Shown: positions 54,842 to 64,000 of the stretch, in pieces
How the letters are laid out: every line of letters starts with the position of its first letter
Position numbering within the stretch: the first letter of the stretch is position 1
Assembly: GCA_017893485.1 (NCBI GenBank)
Contig: CM030363.1
Coordinates: 171,107,456-171,171,455, forward strand
Direction of reading: 5' to 3'
Length of the DNA stretch: 64,000 nucleotides
DNA from: Hemerocallis citrina
Lineage: Eukaryota > Streptophyta > Magnoliopsida > Asparagales > Asphodelaceae
The notes under the pieces: generated by a model
What the model saw: the letters and a program-made list of their open reading frames with translations, nothing else
What the model was told of the DNA's origin: nothing
Database searches by the model: none
Program-made: the position numbers and the translations under genes

Positions 54842-56354
54842 TGTTAGGTTTCGATGGCATTCACAGATTAAAAAACACAGCGAAAAAATCACAAAATATT
54901 GAAACCTAGCCATGGATCCAAGCAAAAAATCATAAATCGTGTTTAGAAATTATACCTTAAAGATAGATCTTGTGTCTCCAAGCTATGTTAATCATAGCAC
55001 TACAAAGGTTGCGATGCCTCTACTGTATCCACTCGAACGGATCGAATCAAGCTTTTCCTCACGCCGCGGTGCTAGCTGCAGAAGGGGATGTCCTTCACGA
55101 TCTATCTCTCTCACAGTTTCTGTGACGGCTCGGGTTTTATCATGTGCATCTTTTCCATGGATACATATCGTATATATAGGTGCAGAAAACCAACCCTAAG
55201 AGAGTAATGAGGTTGTTGGGCTCACAATCTGACCTGGGTCAGATTCGTGTGTGGGTCTTTGAACTTCGGCCCATTTAATCTAATTAAATGTCCAACCAAT
55301 GTCAAGAGTCCAAGTCTTACTTGGATCCCTAATTAAACTCATATTATGAATTTAAATTGCAATTTCAATCCATTCTAAGTGTGTGACCCTGTAGATTCTT
55401 ATTACGTTGACAGTAAAACTAAAATCATATTCGAGTACTACAAACAGTGAGCGATATCTAGCAATACATCACTGCTACTCAAGTAATGGGAGCGTCAGTG
55501 ATTTGACATAACCTATCCATGATCAATGTTACCGTGTAGTCTAGTCCCTTTGTCCTTATATCTTAATTGACCACAAGGCATAGAGCGTGTAACCCTTGTA
55601 AAGTTCAATCTTTGGTTTCTTGATGTTCGAGTAGACTTAATAAAACAAATGAGGTCAATATCTCATATTGACTCATTTGTGCACGGCTATGCATTTTGCA
55701 ATCTCACTCAATCAAGGGGCCCATAGATATCGATCTTATTATGTGAGAGGGACAAATACTATCTGAGTCACTCACATCCCTCCGCATGATTTATAGTATA
55801 TCAAATAGTCGACTTTATAATCACCTGATTACGGGCGATGTTTGATGACATTAAAACATACAACTTCTTATGTAGGGAACCGTAGTGACTTCAAGTCAAA
55901 TGACTACGTATACCATAGTCACTGTGAGAACCGCTTATGACACTCACATAACGATCCATGCAACATTCACATGGTGGGTCAGTCCAGTACATTATTACTC
56001 CAATATCTACCCATGTGAAGACTTGATATCACATATCCATGACCCGTGAGATATGGTCATCAGTCTATGCAAATACTAGTCTCTATATATTATTATTATC
56101 TTAATGCACAATAATACTTGACTAGGGACATTTAAGAATTGTGTTCTGATTGCAACCAATAGGATTACACAATCAACTCATGTACTTGGTATCCCATGGT
56201 ATTGAACCTACTATTCTAAGTACTTTATTATGTTCATTTAATCACAATAAAAAAACATAATAAATAAAATGCCTCATATATGAAATAAATGTCATGATGT
56301 TAATGTAAACTAGTAATGTCAATACACAACTGCCTTCTAGGGCATACACCAATA
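54842..56354 (-). repeat. Copia B 5' LTR
   Basis: Starts TGTTAGGTTTCGATGG and ends ACACCAATA, sharing the CA-to-TA terminal change with copy A's 5' LTR. This shared derived change supports duplication rather than independent insertion. Confidence 0.92.
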
Positions 56355-57057
56355 GAAGGAGGAAGAGGTGGAGGCCGACGTGAAGAGGGTTGCGGTGGTG
56401 TTGTTGGTGGCGAGGGGCGGCGGGGGCTACAGTATGAAGATGGTTGGCAGTGGTGCAGGCATCGTGATGGTGGCGCTCGAGTGAGACAGCAATGGCAGAA
56501 AGTCGTGGCAACAGGGGAGGTCGGGGATGCTACTGGGTGAGGCAATCGGTGGTGGTTGTCACAGGAGATGGTCTGGTTACAGTGGGCGGTCGGGGATGAG
56601 TGGGAGTTGCTGTGGTTGGAGGGAGATGGTCTGGCTACAGTGGGCGGAGGTGAGACGAAGAAGTTGAAGAAGCAGGTCGGGGTGGCTGATGGAGAAGAGA
56701 AATGGGATTAGGAGATGATTAATTAGGGTCAGGGATTAGGAGATTGTATATAGAGGATTAGTTCAGATGGGCTTGGGTTTAGCACAGGATCTGGACTAGA
56801 ATAAATTAATAGTAAAATTAAACAAACCAAATAGTATACATTAAATCTATACCCAAATACTAATAAACACAGTAGAATGTATGATAATTCCCAAGTTTAA
56901 CAAAAATAAATGGTTAGTCTAATGAGAGGAAGCGGTTAAAAGGAATATCAAGATTCATTTATAAAACTGGGATACATGAGTTGAAGAAGGGAAGAAGAAA
57001 TACAATAGAAATCTGTATGATCTTAAGCAGGGGTTACAACCTCCATCGCTTAGAAGC
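56355..57057. other. Flank of copia B, with Athila empty site
   Basis: Collinear with 21695-22113 plus 32096-32371. Near 56777 it reads CTTGGGTTTAGCACAGG where copy A has the Athila element between two TTTTA copies. No gene. The last 40 bp resemble Tat gag weakly. Confidence 0.75.
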
Positions 57058-58479
57058 TGTAATATCCCGGACGGATATTATATTTTGATAATTATTATTT
57101 TTAAATTAAAATATTTTATATAGAAATTATTTGGTTTTTCAAATAAAAAGTGATCTGGACATATATACTAGTAAGTATATACATGTATTGTATCAGTTTT
57201 GTGCACTTGAGCAAAATCTTGAAAAACGCATTTTTGAGAAAAACGTCTGGAAAAATCCTGGGCTGGTATTGAAAATAATTATTTTATTATTATTTTACTT
57301 TTATTTCCGGAATTGAAATATTTTTGGTGGATATCACCCGGTTTTGATAATAAACATTATCTATGTACATATACTAGTCGATATACGACTGTTTGTATCA
57401 AATTGATACTGGAATTTTCCGAGCCAGTAATAAAATTATTTTATTTTATTTCTCGAAATTAAACTATTTTTGTACAGATTTGTTCGTTTTCACTAATGAA
57501 AAATATCTGTATAATCAGATATACGTACGAAATCGAACAGTGTCGATTTCGGGCGATTGTACAAATCATGTAGTATGTGATTTTGGGAAATTTTATTTTA
57601 TTTTAGATCCATCATGATGAGATGGGGGGCTTGGATTGGATTAGGGCTTGATTTTAAGGATTATTTGCAAATAAATCATCATTTGTTTTGAGCCACAAGT
57701 GTATATGACACTTGGACTCATTTTCCACCACAAAAACCCTTCATTTCCTTATAAAACACCCCCAACCCTTCCCCCTTCCATTTTTGCCAGCCCCAAATCA
57801 TTCTAGGGTTAGAAACCTACATTTGTGTGTTTCAATCTCCATTTCATCTCATCTCAATCTCATTTCACCTCTTCTACTTGTTCTACTTTGATTGTTTTAG
57901 AAAAAAATGAAAAGAAAGAAAAGAAAGAGGGTTCAATCAAGGAAAAGAGAGTTAGGGTTTCATGGGTTTCATGGAGTTCTTGAGTTCTTGAAGGGGGGAA
58001 AGAACAAGGAGCAAACAAGGAAGGAGAAAGAAGAGCAAGTCCTTCCTACTAGTCTTCAAAGGTGGGGGTTTCTCACTCATGCTTTGTTATAGTTATTTTA
58101 GAGATTTTTATTGTTGTATGTTGTTGTATTGAAAAAAAATCATGTTCATATTGTTGTGTGTGGACTAGAAGAAAGGGTGTGTAAAGTTGAAGTGATAGAA
58201 CACAAAATAGAACGAAAAAGATTCAATTTTTGTGGTTGTGGAGTTGATTTTAAGAACCTATGTAAACAGAGGAATCTTGACCCGAAATTTATGTGGGAGG
58301 TTCTCCTAGGTGTTATTAGTGTGCTAGAATTTTTGGGGATTTTTTGGAGTAGTTTTGATGTGTGAAACAAGCCGTTTCCCCAAAACAGCGAGTATTGTGC
58401 CAAAACAGTGGACTCACTGTTTTGGGGATTGTGTCGCAGTATGTTCGGAGGGCTGGAAGTTGGTATTCATTATAGAATT

Positions 58480-60560
58480 AAAGGTAGGGACCCTGAAGAG
58501 AAGTTGTAGGAGACATTCTCTCCTTTTCGAATTGACCACTCGCGTTAAATTCCGTTAAGAGACGCAAAAGTTATGGTTGTTACAAAAACAGGGCAGCAAC
58601 TCGACTGAGTTGCTCACTATTTTTGTTGATTGCTGTTTTTGAACCTCTTAGGGGTCGAATCTAGGGTAGGGACCCATTGGAGAAATTGTAGTAGACATCC
58701 TCCCCTTTTCGAATTGATATCTTGGGCTAAATTCCGATCAGCGGAGTAGGAGTTATGACCTTTGGAAAATACAGCAAAAAGCTGTCTGACTGAGTAGGTA
58801 CTGTTTTGACTTATTGAGGTTTTTTAGGGTCTTAGTGGTTGAATCTAAGGTAGATACCCTTAAATAATTTGTATTAGACATCCTCCCCTTTCCGAATTGG
58901 CCTCTCGGGCCAAATTCTGATAAGCGGAGTGGAAGTTATGCCCATTGCAAAATACAGCAATTAGCTGTTTAAACTAGGTTTTTGCTGTTTAACTTCTTGG
59001 TCATTTTTGAAGGTCTTGCTTAATGAATCTGAGGAGCCAACCCATTAGATAAGTTGTAGTAGACGTTCTCTCCTTTCCGAATTGGCCTCTCGGACTAGAT
59101 TCCGATAAGTGGAGTTGAAGTTATGGGCTTTGAAAGGTTCAGTTTTCCTTAGTTAAGTCGGCTGTTTTTGTTACCAATTGTGTGTTCGATGGGTAGATAC
59201 TTGGTTTTCCTTACGGAATCTGAGCAACTGGTCAACTAGGAAGTTTTAGTAGATGTTCCCACCTTTTTAAATTTTCCAGTTTTGTTAGATTCCGATAAGT
59301 GGAGCAGAAGTTACAAGCTACGGAAGTTTCGACTTTTTGTTGAAAATCGGTAGTTTGGTAACTGTTTGCGTATGTTCGACGGGTCGAGGATTTCCTTGCG
59401 GAATCTGAGCAACTGGTCAACTGGGAAGTTTTAGTAGATGTTTCCACCTTTTCAAATTGCCCAGTTTCTTTAGATTCCGACAAGTAGAGCAAAAGTTACC
59501 AGCTTGCAAAGTTTCAGCTTTTTATTTAAAATCTGCAGTTGGATAAACTGTTTGTGTGTGTTCGATGGACCGGATTTTGGATTCCTTACAGAATATGAGA
59601 TAGTATTCCGCTAGAGAGTTGTGGTAGATAATTCCTTTCTAAAAAGTATATTTCTGTTAAATTCGATAGGCATAGCACTGGTTGCTTCTAGGCTGTCTTA
59701 AGGCTTTTATGTTGTTTTTGGGTTTCTCATTGGTAGAATGCCTATTTTAGATTGTTTGTAGATTCTTCTGTAGCTTCTAATTATAGAAAATAAGGTTTGC
59801 TAGAAGCACGTTTGGTTGCTTCTAGGTTTATTACCTGTACGGTTATTTTTATGGGTGGTTTTGCTCATACTTGGCTCGCCTGGCCCGTATGTAGCTGTTG
59901 GTCTCATACGTAGTTTATTTTGCTCGTATGTATGTTGTTTCTCATATGCAGCTTGACTGGCCCGTATGTAGCTGTGGTCTCATACGTAGCTTATTTGGCT
60001 CGTATGTACGTATAGTCTCGTACGAAGCTCATTGGGCTCGTATGTAGGTATTGTCTTGAATAGGTAGGCTGTGAGTGGATCCGAGGAGATCTTGAGAAGT
60101 CTAGGTTAAGACTTGGTTAATTGTGTCGACAAATAGTTACACTCTCTAGAAGAGGGACACGTACGGTGCTTTTTCATGTCAAGTTAGAAGTACAGTGCAT
60201 GTCTCGCTTGTTTAGTTAGAAGAGGGACACGTACGATACTTTTCATGTCAAGCTAGAAGCACGGTGCATGCCTTGCTTGTTTAGTTAGAAGAGAGACACG
60301 TACGATGCTTTTTCATGTCAATTTGGAAGCACGGTGCATGCCTCGCTTGTTTAGTTAGAAGAGGAACACGTACGGTACTTTTTCATGTCAAGTTGGAAGC
60401 ACAGTGCATGTCTCGCTTGTTTAGTTAGAAGAGGGACACGTACGGTGCTTTTTCATGTCAAGTTAGAAGCACAGTACATGTCTCGCTTGTTTGGTTAGAA
60501 GAGGGACACATACGGTGCTTTTTCATGCCAAGTTGGAAACACAGTGGCATGTCTCGCTTG
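58480..60560. repeat. Tandem-repeat layers of LTR X, copy B
   Basis: Same order as copy A: about 182-190-bp units (58490-59690), 47-bp units (59865-60055) and 70-bp units (60148-60560). Confidence 0.88.
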
Positions 60561-61289
60561 TTGGTTAGGGTTAGTGACATCGTTATGGTAGTAACAGTTA
60601 CTTAACCATTTTTATCTATAAATTGCCAAAGGGTGAGAGTTGGTGTTAGGGGTGATACCCTATAATCCAACCTCTCCTATAGGCTGACACTAGGTGGTGT
60701 TATCGGGATGTATTTCCCTATCAAAGGGATACGGGCGGTGCTTTTTCATGACAAGTTGGGAGCACAGGTTCCGTATCTTGATTGTTAGTTCCTGAATGCG
60801 CCATGATAAGAACGAGAGGGTTTCCTAGGAAAATAGATCCTACGATCCCGGCAGGTTCTATGCCTTCTCATGACTAGTTGAGGACACGGAAGAAGGTTGA
60901 CAAGTATCTTGTAGTTTGTGTTGGCTTTTGAGTAAGGTCCGGTACACCGGGCAATAGTCACCAGTCATGTAGTATTATGTCAGGAACAGGATGGGTACAA
61001 AAGTAAAATTCATGGCGTGGGTTCAAATCTCTATATATGGAGAAACAGCTTGAGAAGAGGCATATGTAGTATGGGCTGCATACTGTTCCGGAAACTTGCT
61101 TGCATTAGAATAAGTGCATCATTGCATTGGTTAATCTTGCGTTAGAGTCTAAGTCATAGCATACACTGACACATCAAATATATATACACATTTCTCTTTT
61201 CATTAATCTGTTTGCTTTAGTTGAGATCCGCTCCTAGTTATCAGCCTTAAAGCGTCAGTGTATACTGACGTCCACACTTCAATAGATAC

Positions 61290-61376
61290 TGGATTGCAGA
61301 AGTACAGGTATTGGATTGCAGAAGTACAGGTATTGGATTGCAGAAGTATAGGTATTGGATTGCAGAAGTACAGGTA
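61290..61376. repeat. 19-bp tandem repeat near the end of LTR X
   Basis: Four units of TACAGGTATTGGATTGCAG with few changes, about 390 bp before the LTR end. They are absent from copy A because that part is missing there. Confidence 0.9.
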
Positions 61377-61765
61377 AAGGTTTCAGGAGGACTCAAGGCG
61401 AGGGAGCAAGGAGTTGATTTCATTAAAGTTTTCCGCTGCAAATGTGTTGTAATTTCATTTGTAATAATTGTTGTAAATTATTTATTTGTGGGAAAGCATC
61501 CAAGTGGAATACCAAGTCTTGTTCCTTATTCACTGTACTCTAATATAATATGTTGAAAGTTGTAGCACTTGGGATTGTAAAGGTATTATTATAACACTGT
61601 TGTAATGTATTGCAATTTTGTAACATTCGGATTTGTAATACATTTGTGTTGAATAAAAAAGTTTTAAATTTTCCTATTTTTCTGTGTATTGTGGCTAATT
61701 GAAGAAAAGATTCTGGCTTATGTCACGGTTTCCCAGTTACCGAAAATCAGGGGCGTTACAGAAGC

Positions 61766-62425
61766 CTCCCACAGATTTCTCCGACCTCCTCCTCAGGAGC
61801 GAGAAGTATATCCAGGTCGAGGAGGCCCTCCATCTGTGGGGCACAAGAAATCCTCGTCGAAAGGGAAAGGAAAATTTGACAGCGCCGAGGCTCCCAGCAA
61901 GTCTCAAAAGGATGCCTCTAGTCAGAGGTGTCCTCCACCCACGCCTAGGTTCGAGAAATTCACCCCGCTCAATGTAAGTTTCTCCGCAATACTCATGGAA
62001 GTGGAGGAAGAAGGGCTGATCTGACACCCCGCTTGGATGAATACCCCATAAAAGAAGAGGGACAAAAGGTTTTGGTGCCTTTTCCACAGAGACCACAGTC
62101 ATGAAACTGACGACTACCGTGACCTAAAAGATGAGATTGAAGCATTGATCCGTCGAGGCTATCTATCATAATTTACTTAGAAGAACAAAGCAGCTCGTCC
62201 CCCCATCCAAGGACCTAATAAGCTTCAGGAAAAGGATCCCGAGTCACAGGAGTCGAGGTAGATGGTGGTCTTACATTCCATACATGGTGGACCCATGGGT
62301 CCAAATCCTCAAGGAAGGCGTTCATCTGAGAAGTGAACTCGGTGCATAACTACTCACCTCCAAGAATTCTGGGGTTGCCTATCTCATTTACAGATGAAGA
62401 TCTGGAGGGTGTTCACACCCCTCAC
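61766..62425 (+). pseudogene. Second Tat-type element relic: gag C terminus
   Basis: The motif PPTDFSDLLLRSEKYIQVEEA aligns with the first Tat gag at 38860-38930. It is followed in other frames by RFEKFTPLNVSFSAILMEVEEEGLI and by a zinc-knuckle-like [20 protein letters not shown]. Another stretch reads PRILGLPISFTDEDLEGVHTPHCD up to 62433. Several frameshifts and stops. The relic is the target into which X inserted (at GAAGC) and into which a hAT-like element inserted. Confidence 0.82.
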
Positions 62426-63001
62426 TGTGATTAAAGCTGCTATCGGGTCAGGTCGAATTAATTCTAACTCCCACATGATGAAAAAAAAGTAAAAGGTCCT
62501 CAACTACCTGGACCCGGACTCGATACCTCACGGGTCCAAAGATTGGACCCGACCCGGACCCGGACTTGCGAGAACCTGGTCCGGGTCTGGGTCCGGGTCC
62601 TAGTTAAAAAAAATCTACCTGTCGAGTCCGGTAGGGAGGAATAAATAAATATTTGCACTTAAGTATTTTTGCACCTGATACCCTACGGTTTCAACAATTT
62701 TTGCACTTAAGTACATGAATAAATATTATATTTACACATTTATCTTCAACAATTACTATTTACATGTATATCCCTATAACCCTATTATTCAAATTCCAAA
62801 TTTTTTGGGTATTTTTTAATGGGTCCGAGTCTAGGTCCGAGTCGGTTCAATTTTGAGCAAACTCGGACCCGAACCTGGAAGTGTATCGAGTCTTATTTTA
62901 GGACTCGGACCCGGATCCGGATAGATCGGGTTAGTTCCGGTCCAATGTCGGGTCCGGGTCGGGTTCGAGTATTAGGTAAACGTAACAGGGATAACTGCAA
63001 T
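62426..63001. mobile_element. hAT-like non-autonomous DNA transposon, copy 2
   Basis: The element proper is 62434-62993 (560 bp). The left end is TAAAGCTGCTATCGGG; the right end is the complement of TATCCCTGTTACG. The 8-bp flanks ACTGTGAT (62426-62433) and ACTGCAAT (62994-63001) match at six positions. Subterminal GGGTCCGGGTC/GGACCCGGAC arrays match those of the copy at 2495-2995. Excision rejoins the protease frame (THPHCD to ALV) of the Tat relic. No transposase. Confidence 0.8.
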
Positions 63002-63350
63002 GCCCTAGTGATAATGGCAAACCATGAGGTTCACCATATCCTAGTTGATAATGGCAATAGCCATCAACATCCTCTTTCTGAAAGCCTTCAAGGGTCTAAA
63101 ACTCTCCCGAGATAGGCTAAAACCGGCTGGCTATTACTCTCCACGATTTCTCTGGTGCCCCTGTTCAAATCGAAGGAATCATCACCAACAATGTGACCAC
63201 AGGGAAGTCCCCCACAATCTGTACCGAACCTATGAACTTTATGGTGGTTAATGTTAAAGCCGCCTACAACGCCATCTTTGGGTGCACCAGATTAGCATCT
63301 CTCCAGGCCGTTGCCTCGGCCTATCATATGAAAATAAAGTTCCCTACAAG
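63002..63350 (+). pseudogene. Second Tat-type element relic: protease region
   Basis: Reads MANHEVHHILVDNGNS (DNG protease triplet), then KAFKGLKLSRDRLKPAGY and, after a frame change, TTGKSPTICTEPMNFMVVNVKAAYNAIFGCTRLASLQAVASAYHMKIKFPT. It aligns with 39540-39880 of the first Tat element and is cut at 63350 by a new LTR. Confidence 0.85.
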
Positions 63351-64000
63351 TGTCACGCCCCGCTTCCCAAAATACGGAATACGAGTACATAATGTACGCC
63401 CAGCGAATGATGTAAACACCATCCATAAGTTGTATCAGACTAACTCAACAATATGAAATAACAAGCACAACCACGCAAGAAGATATAATCACATAAACAA
63501 AGATCAACTTCAATAATAAATGAAATAATCCAAATAATAATATCCAATATCTGGGATAAAAACAAACTCCGGGTCATAAAGCCCAAAAAAATAAAGTATA
63601 ATATCAAGACAATGTTCAAGAAATAAATCTAGCAATAAATTAATTCAAGCAATCTAATTTTGGACTCCATCTTCTAGAATCGTTGCTCACAAATTCCTTC
63701 TAGTATTGTTCCTCCAGTACCTGTAAACTCTTGATCTAAAAAGAAAGAAAACAATGTTCTTAGAGCAAGTCATGGACAACAAGTAGAGAAAACAGAGAAT
63801 AATAGGAACATGGTATATCCAAAGAAAAAGGGACGGGATCAAAGTCAACAGCAAAGACATGGAATGGCAATAATGTCAATGGTCTTTGTTTAATCATACA
63901 TTTAGTTAATAATTTCAATTCAAGTTCAATATTAGTGACAGTATACGGGATCAAGCATGAAATTTTAAATACAGGTTATTAATCATTTTATTAATCCTAT
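63351..64000. mobile_element. Start of a further LTR, cut by the window edge
   Basis: TGTCACGCCCCGCTTCC begins abruptly inside the Tat protease codons; the preceding ACAAG would be the TSD. The sequence is AT-rich with no coding. From about 63757 it shares a weakly similar stretch of about 65 bp with 726-790 of this window (TTAGAGCAAGT...GGTATATCC). Orientation and lineage are unresolved because the other end is outside. Confidence 0.6.

Larger units (their letters stand above)
51521..56354 (-). mobile_element. Ty1/copia element, copy B, 5' part only
   Basis: Collinear with 16860-21694 of copy A: integrase remnant, protease, gag, leader, primer site and 5' LTR. The RT/RNase H half, the MITE and the 3' LTR are absent because the block starts at the rearrangement junction near 51503-51521. 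Scattered substitutions and small indels separate the copies. Confidence 0.9.
57053..61765 (+). mobile_element. LTR X, copy B, complete solo-LTR-like element (4.7 kb)
   Basis: The element proper is 57058-61760 (4703 bp). It begins TGTAATATCCCGG and ends AGGGGCGTTACA, with TG...CA termini. The 5-bp duplication GAAGC lies at 57053-57057 and 61761-61765. It contains the TATA box near 57750 and the same repeat layers as copy A. Downstream of 60956 it retains about 800 bp that copy A lost, including four 19-bp repeats of TACAGGTATTGGATTGCAG type (61290-61376) and poly-A signal-like words near 61650. No element protein. Best read as a very long solo LTR; a complete non-autonomous element is the alternative. 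Confidence 0.85.

Noticed and set aside
63351..64000. Matching the terminal LTR to the left-edge segment as two LTRs of one element spanning the window
   Set aside because: Similarity is limited to about 65 bp and the surrounding sequence does not align by eye; insufficient to propose one element.

Overview
This window is plant nuclear DNA, most likely from a eudicot, and consists almost entirely of nested transposable elements. I find no convincing host protein-coding gene, rRNA, tRNA gene or CRISPR array. The plant assignment rests on the lineages present: an Athila-type Ty3/gypsy element with a tRNA-Asp primer site, a Tat/Retand-type gypsy element with an antisense gene cassette, a Ty1/copia element primed by initiator tRNA-Met, L1-type and RTE-type LINEs, and small hAT-like and Harbinger-like DNA elements. 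I cannot name the species.

Left part (1-12.3 kb). An old AT-rich host sequence was broken by three insertions whose borders can be read from target-site duplications (TSDs). They are a 5'-truncated L1-type LINE (893-5068), itself carrying a 501-bp hAT-like element; an RTE-type LINE on the minus strand (5989-8173); and a 3.1-kb solo LTR called Y here (9021-12109). Centre-left (12.3-32.1 kb). A decayed copia element on the minus strand (12290-21694) contains a 928-bp G-rich MITE. A young, almost complete Athila-type element on the minus strand (22119-32090) follows, with a perfect TTTTA TSD.

Centre (32.4-51.5 kb). A very long LTR called X (32372-36272) is interrupted by a Tat-type gypsy element (36273-50529). 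That element is rearranged. It has an inverted copy of its own 3' end where the 5' LTR should be, and its flanks form about 2.05-kb inverted arms. Its 3' half holds tandem repeats and a decayed, intron-containing antisense gene cassette with its own TATA box. Right part (51.5-64 kb). A second copy of the copia-plus-X block (51.52-61.76 kb) lacks the Athila and Tat insertions, so it preserves both empty sites. It is followed by a relic of a second Tat-type element (61766-63350), split by another hAT-like element, and by the first 650 bp of a further LTR.

The most striking unexplained signal is a 10-bp palindrome, CAGTCGACTG and close variants. It recurs in pairs spaced 19-22 bp apart, most often exactly 20, in the Athila LTRs, in three linker positions of the Athila coding region, and in the unrelated solo LTR Y. 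Inferred order of events: copia and X insertions, block duplication, then Athila insertion and Tat insertion plus fold-back rearrangement in one copy only.
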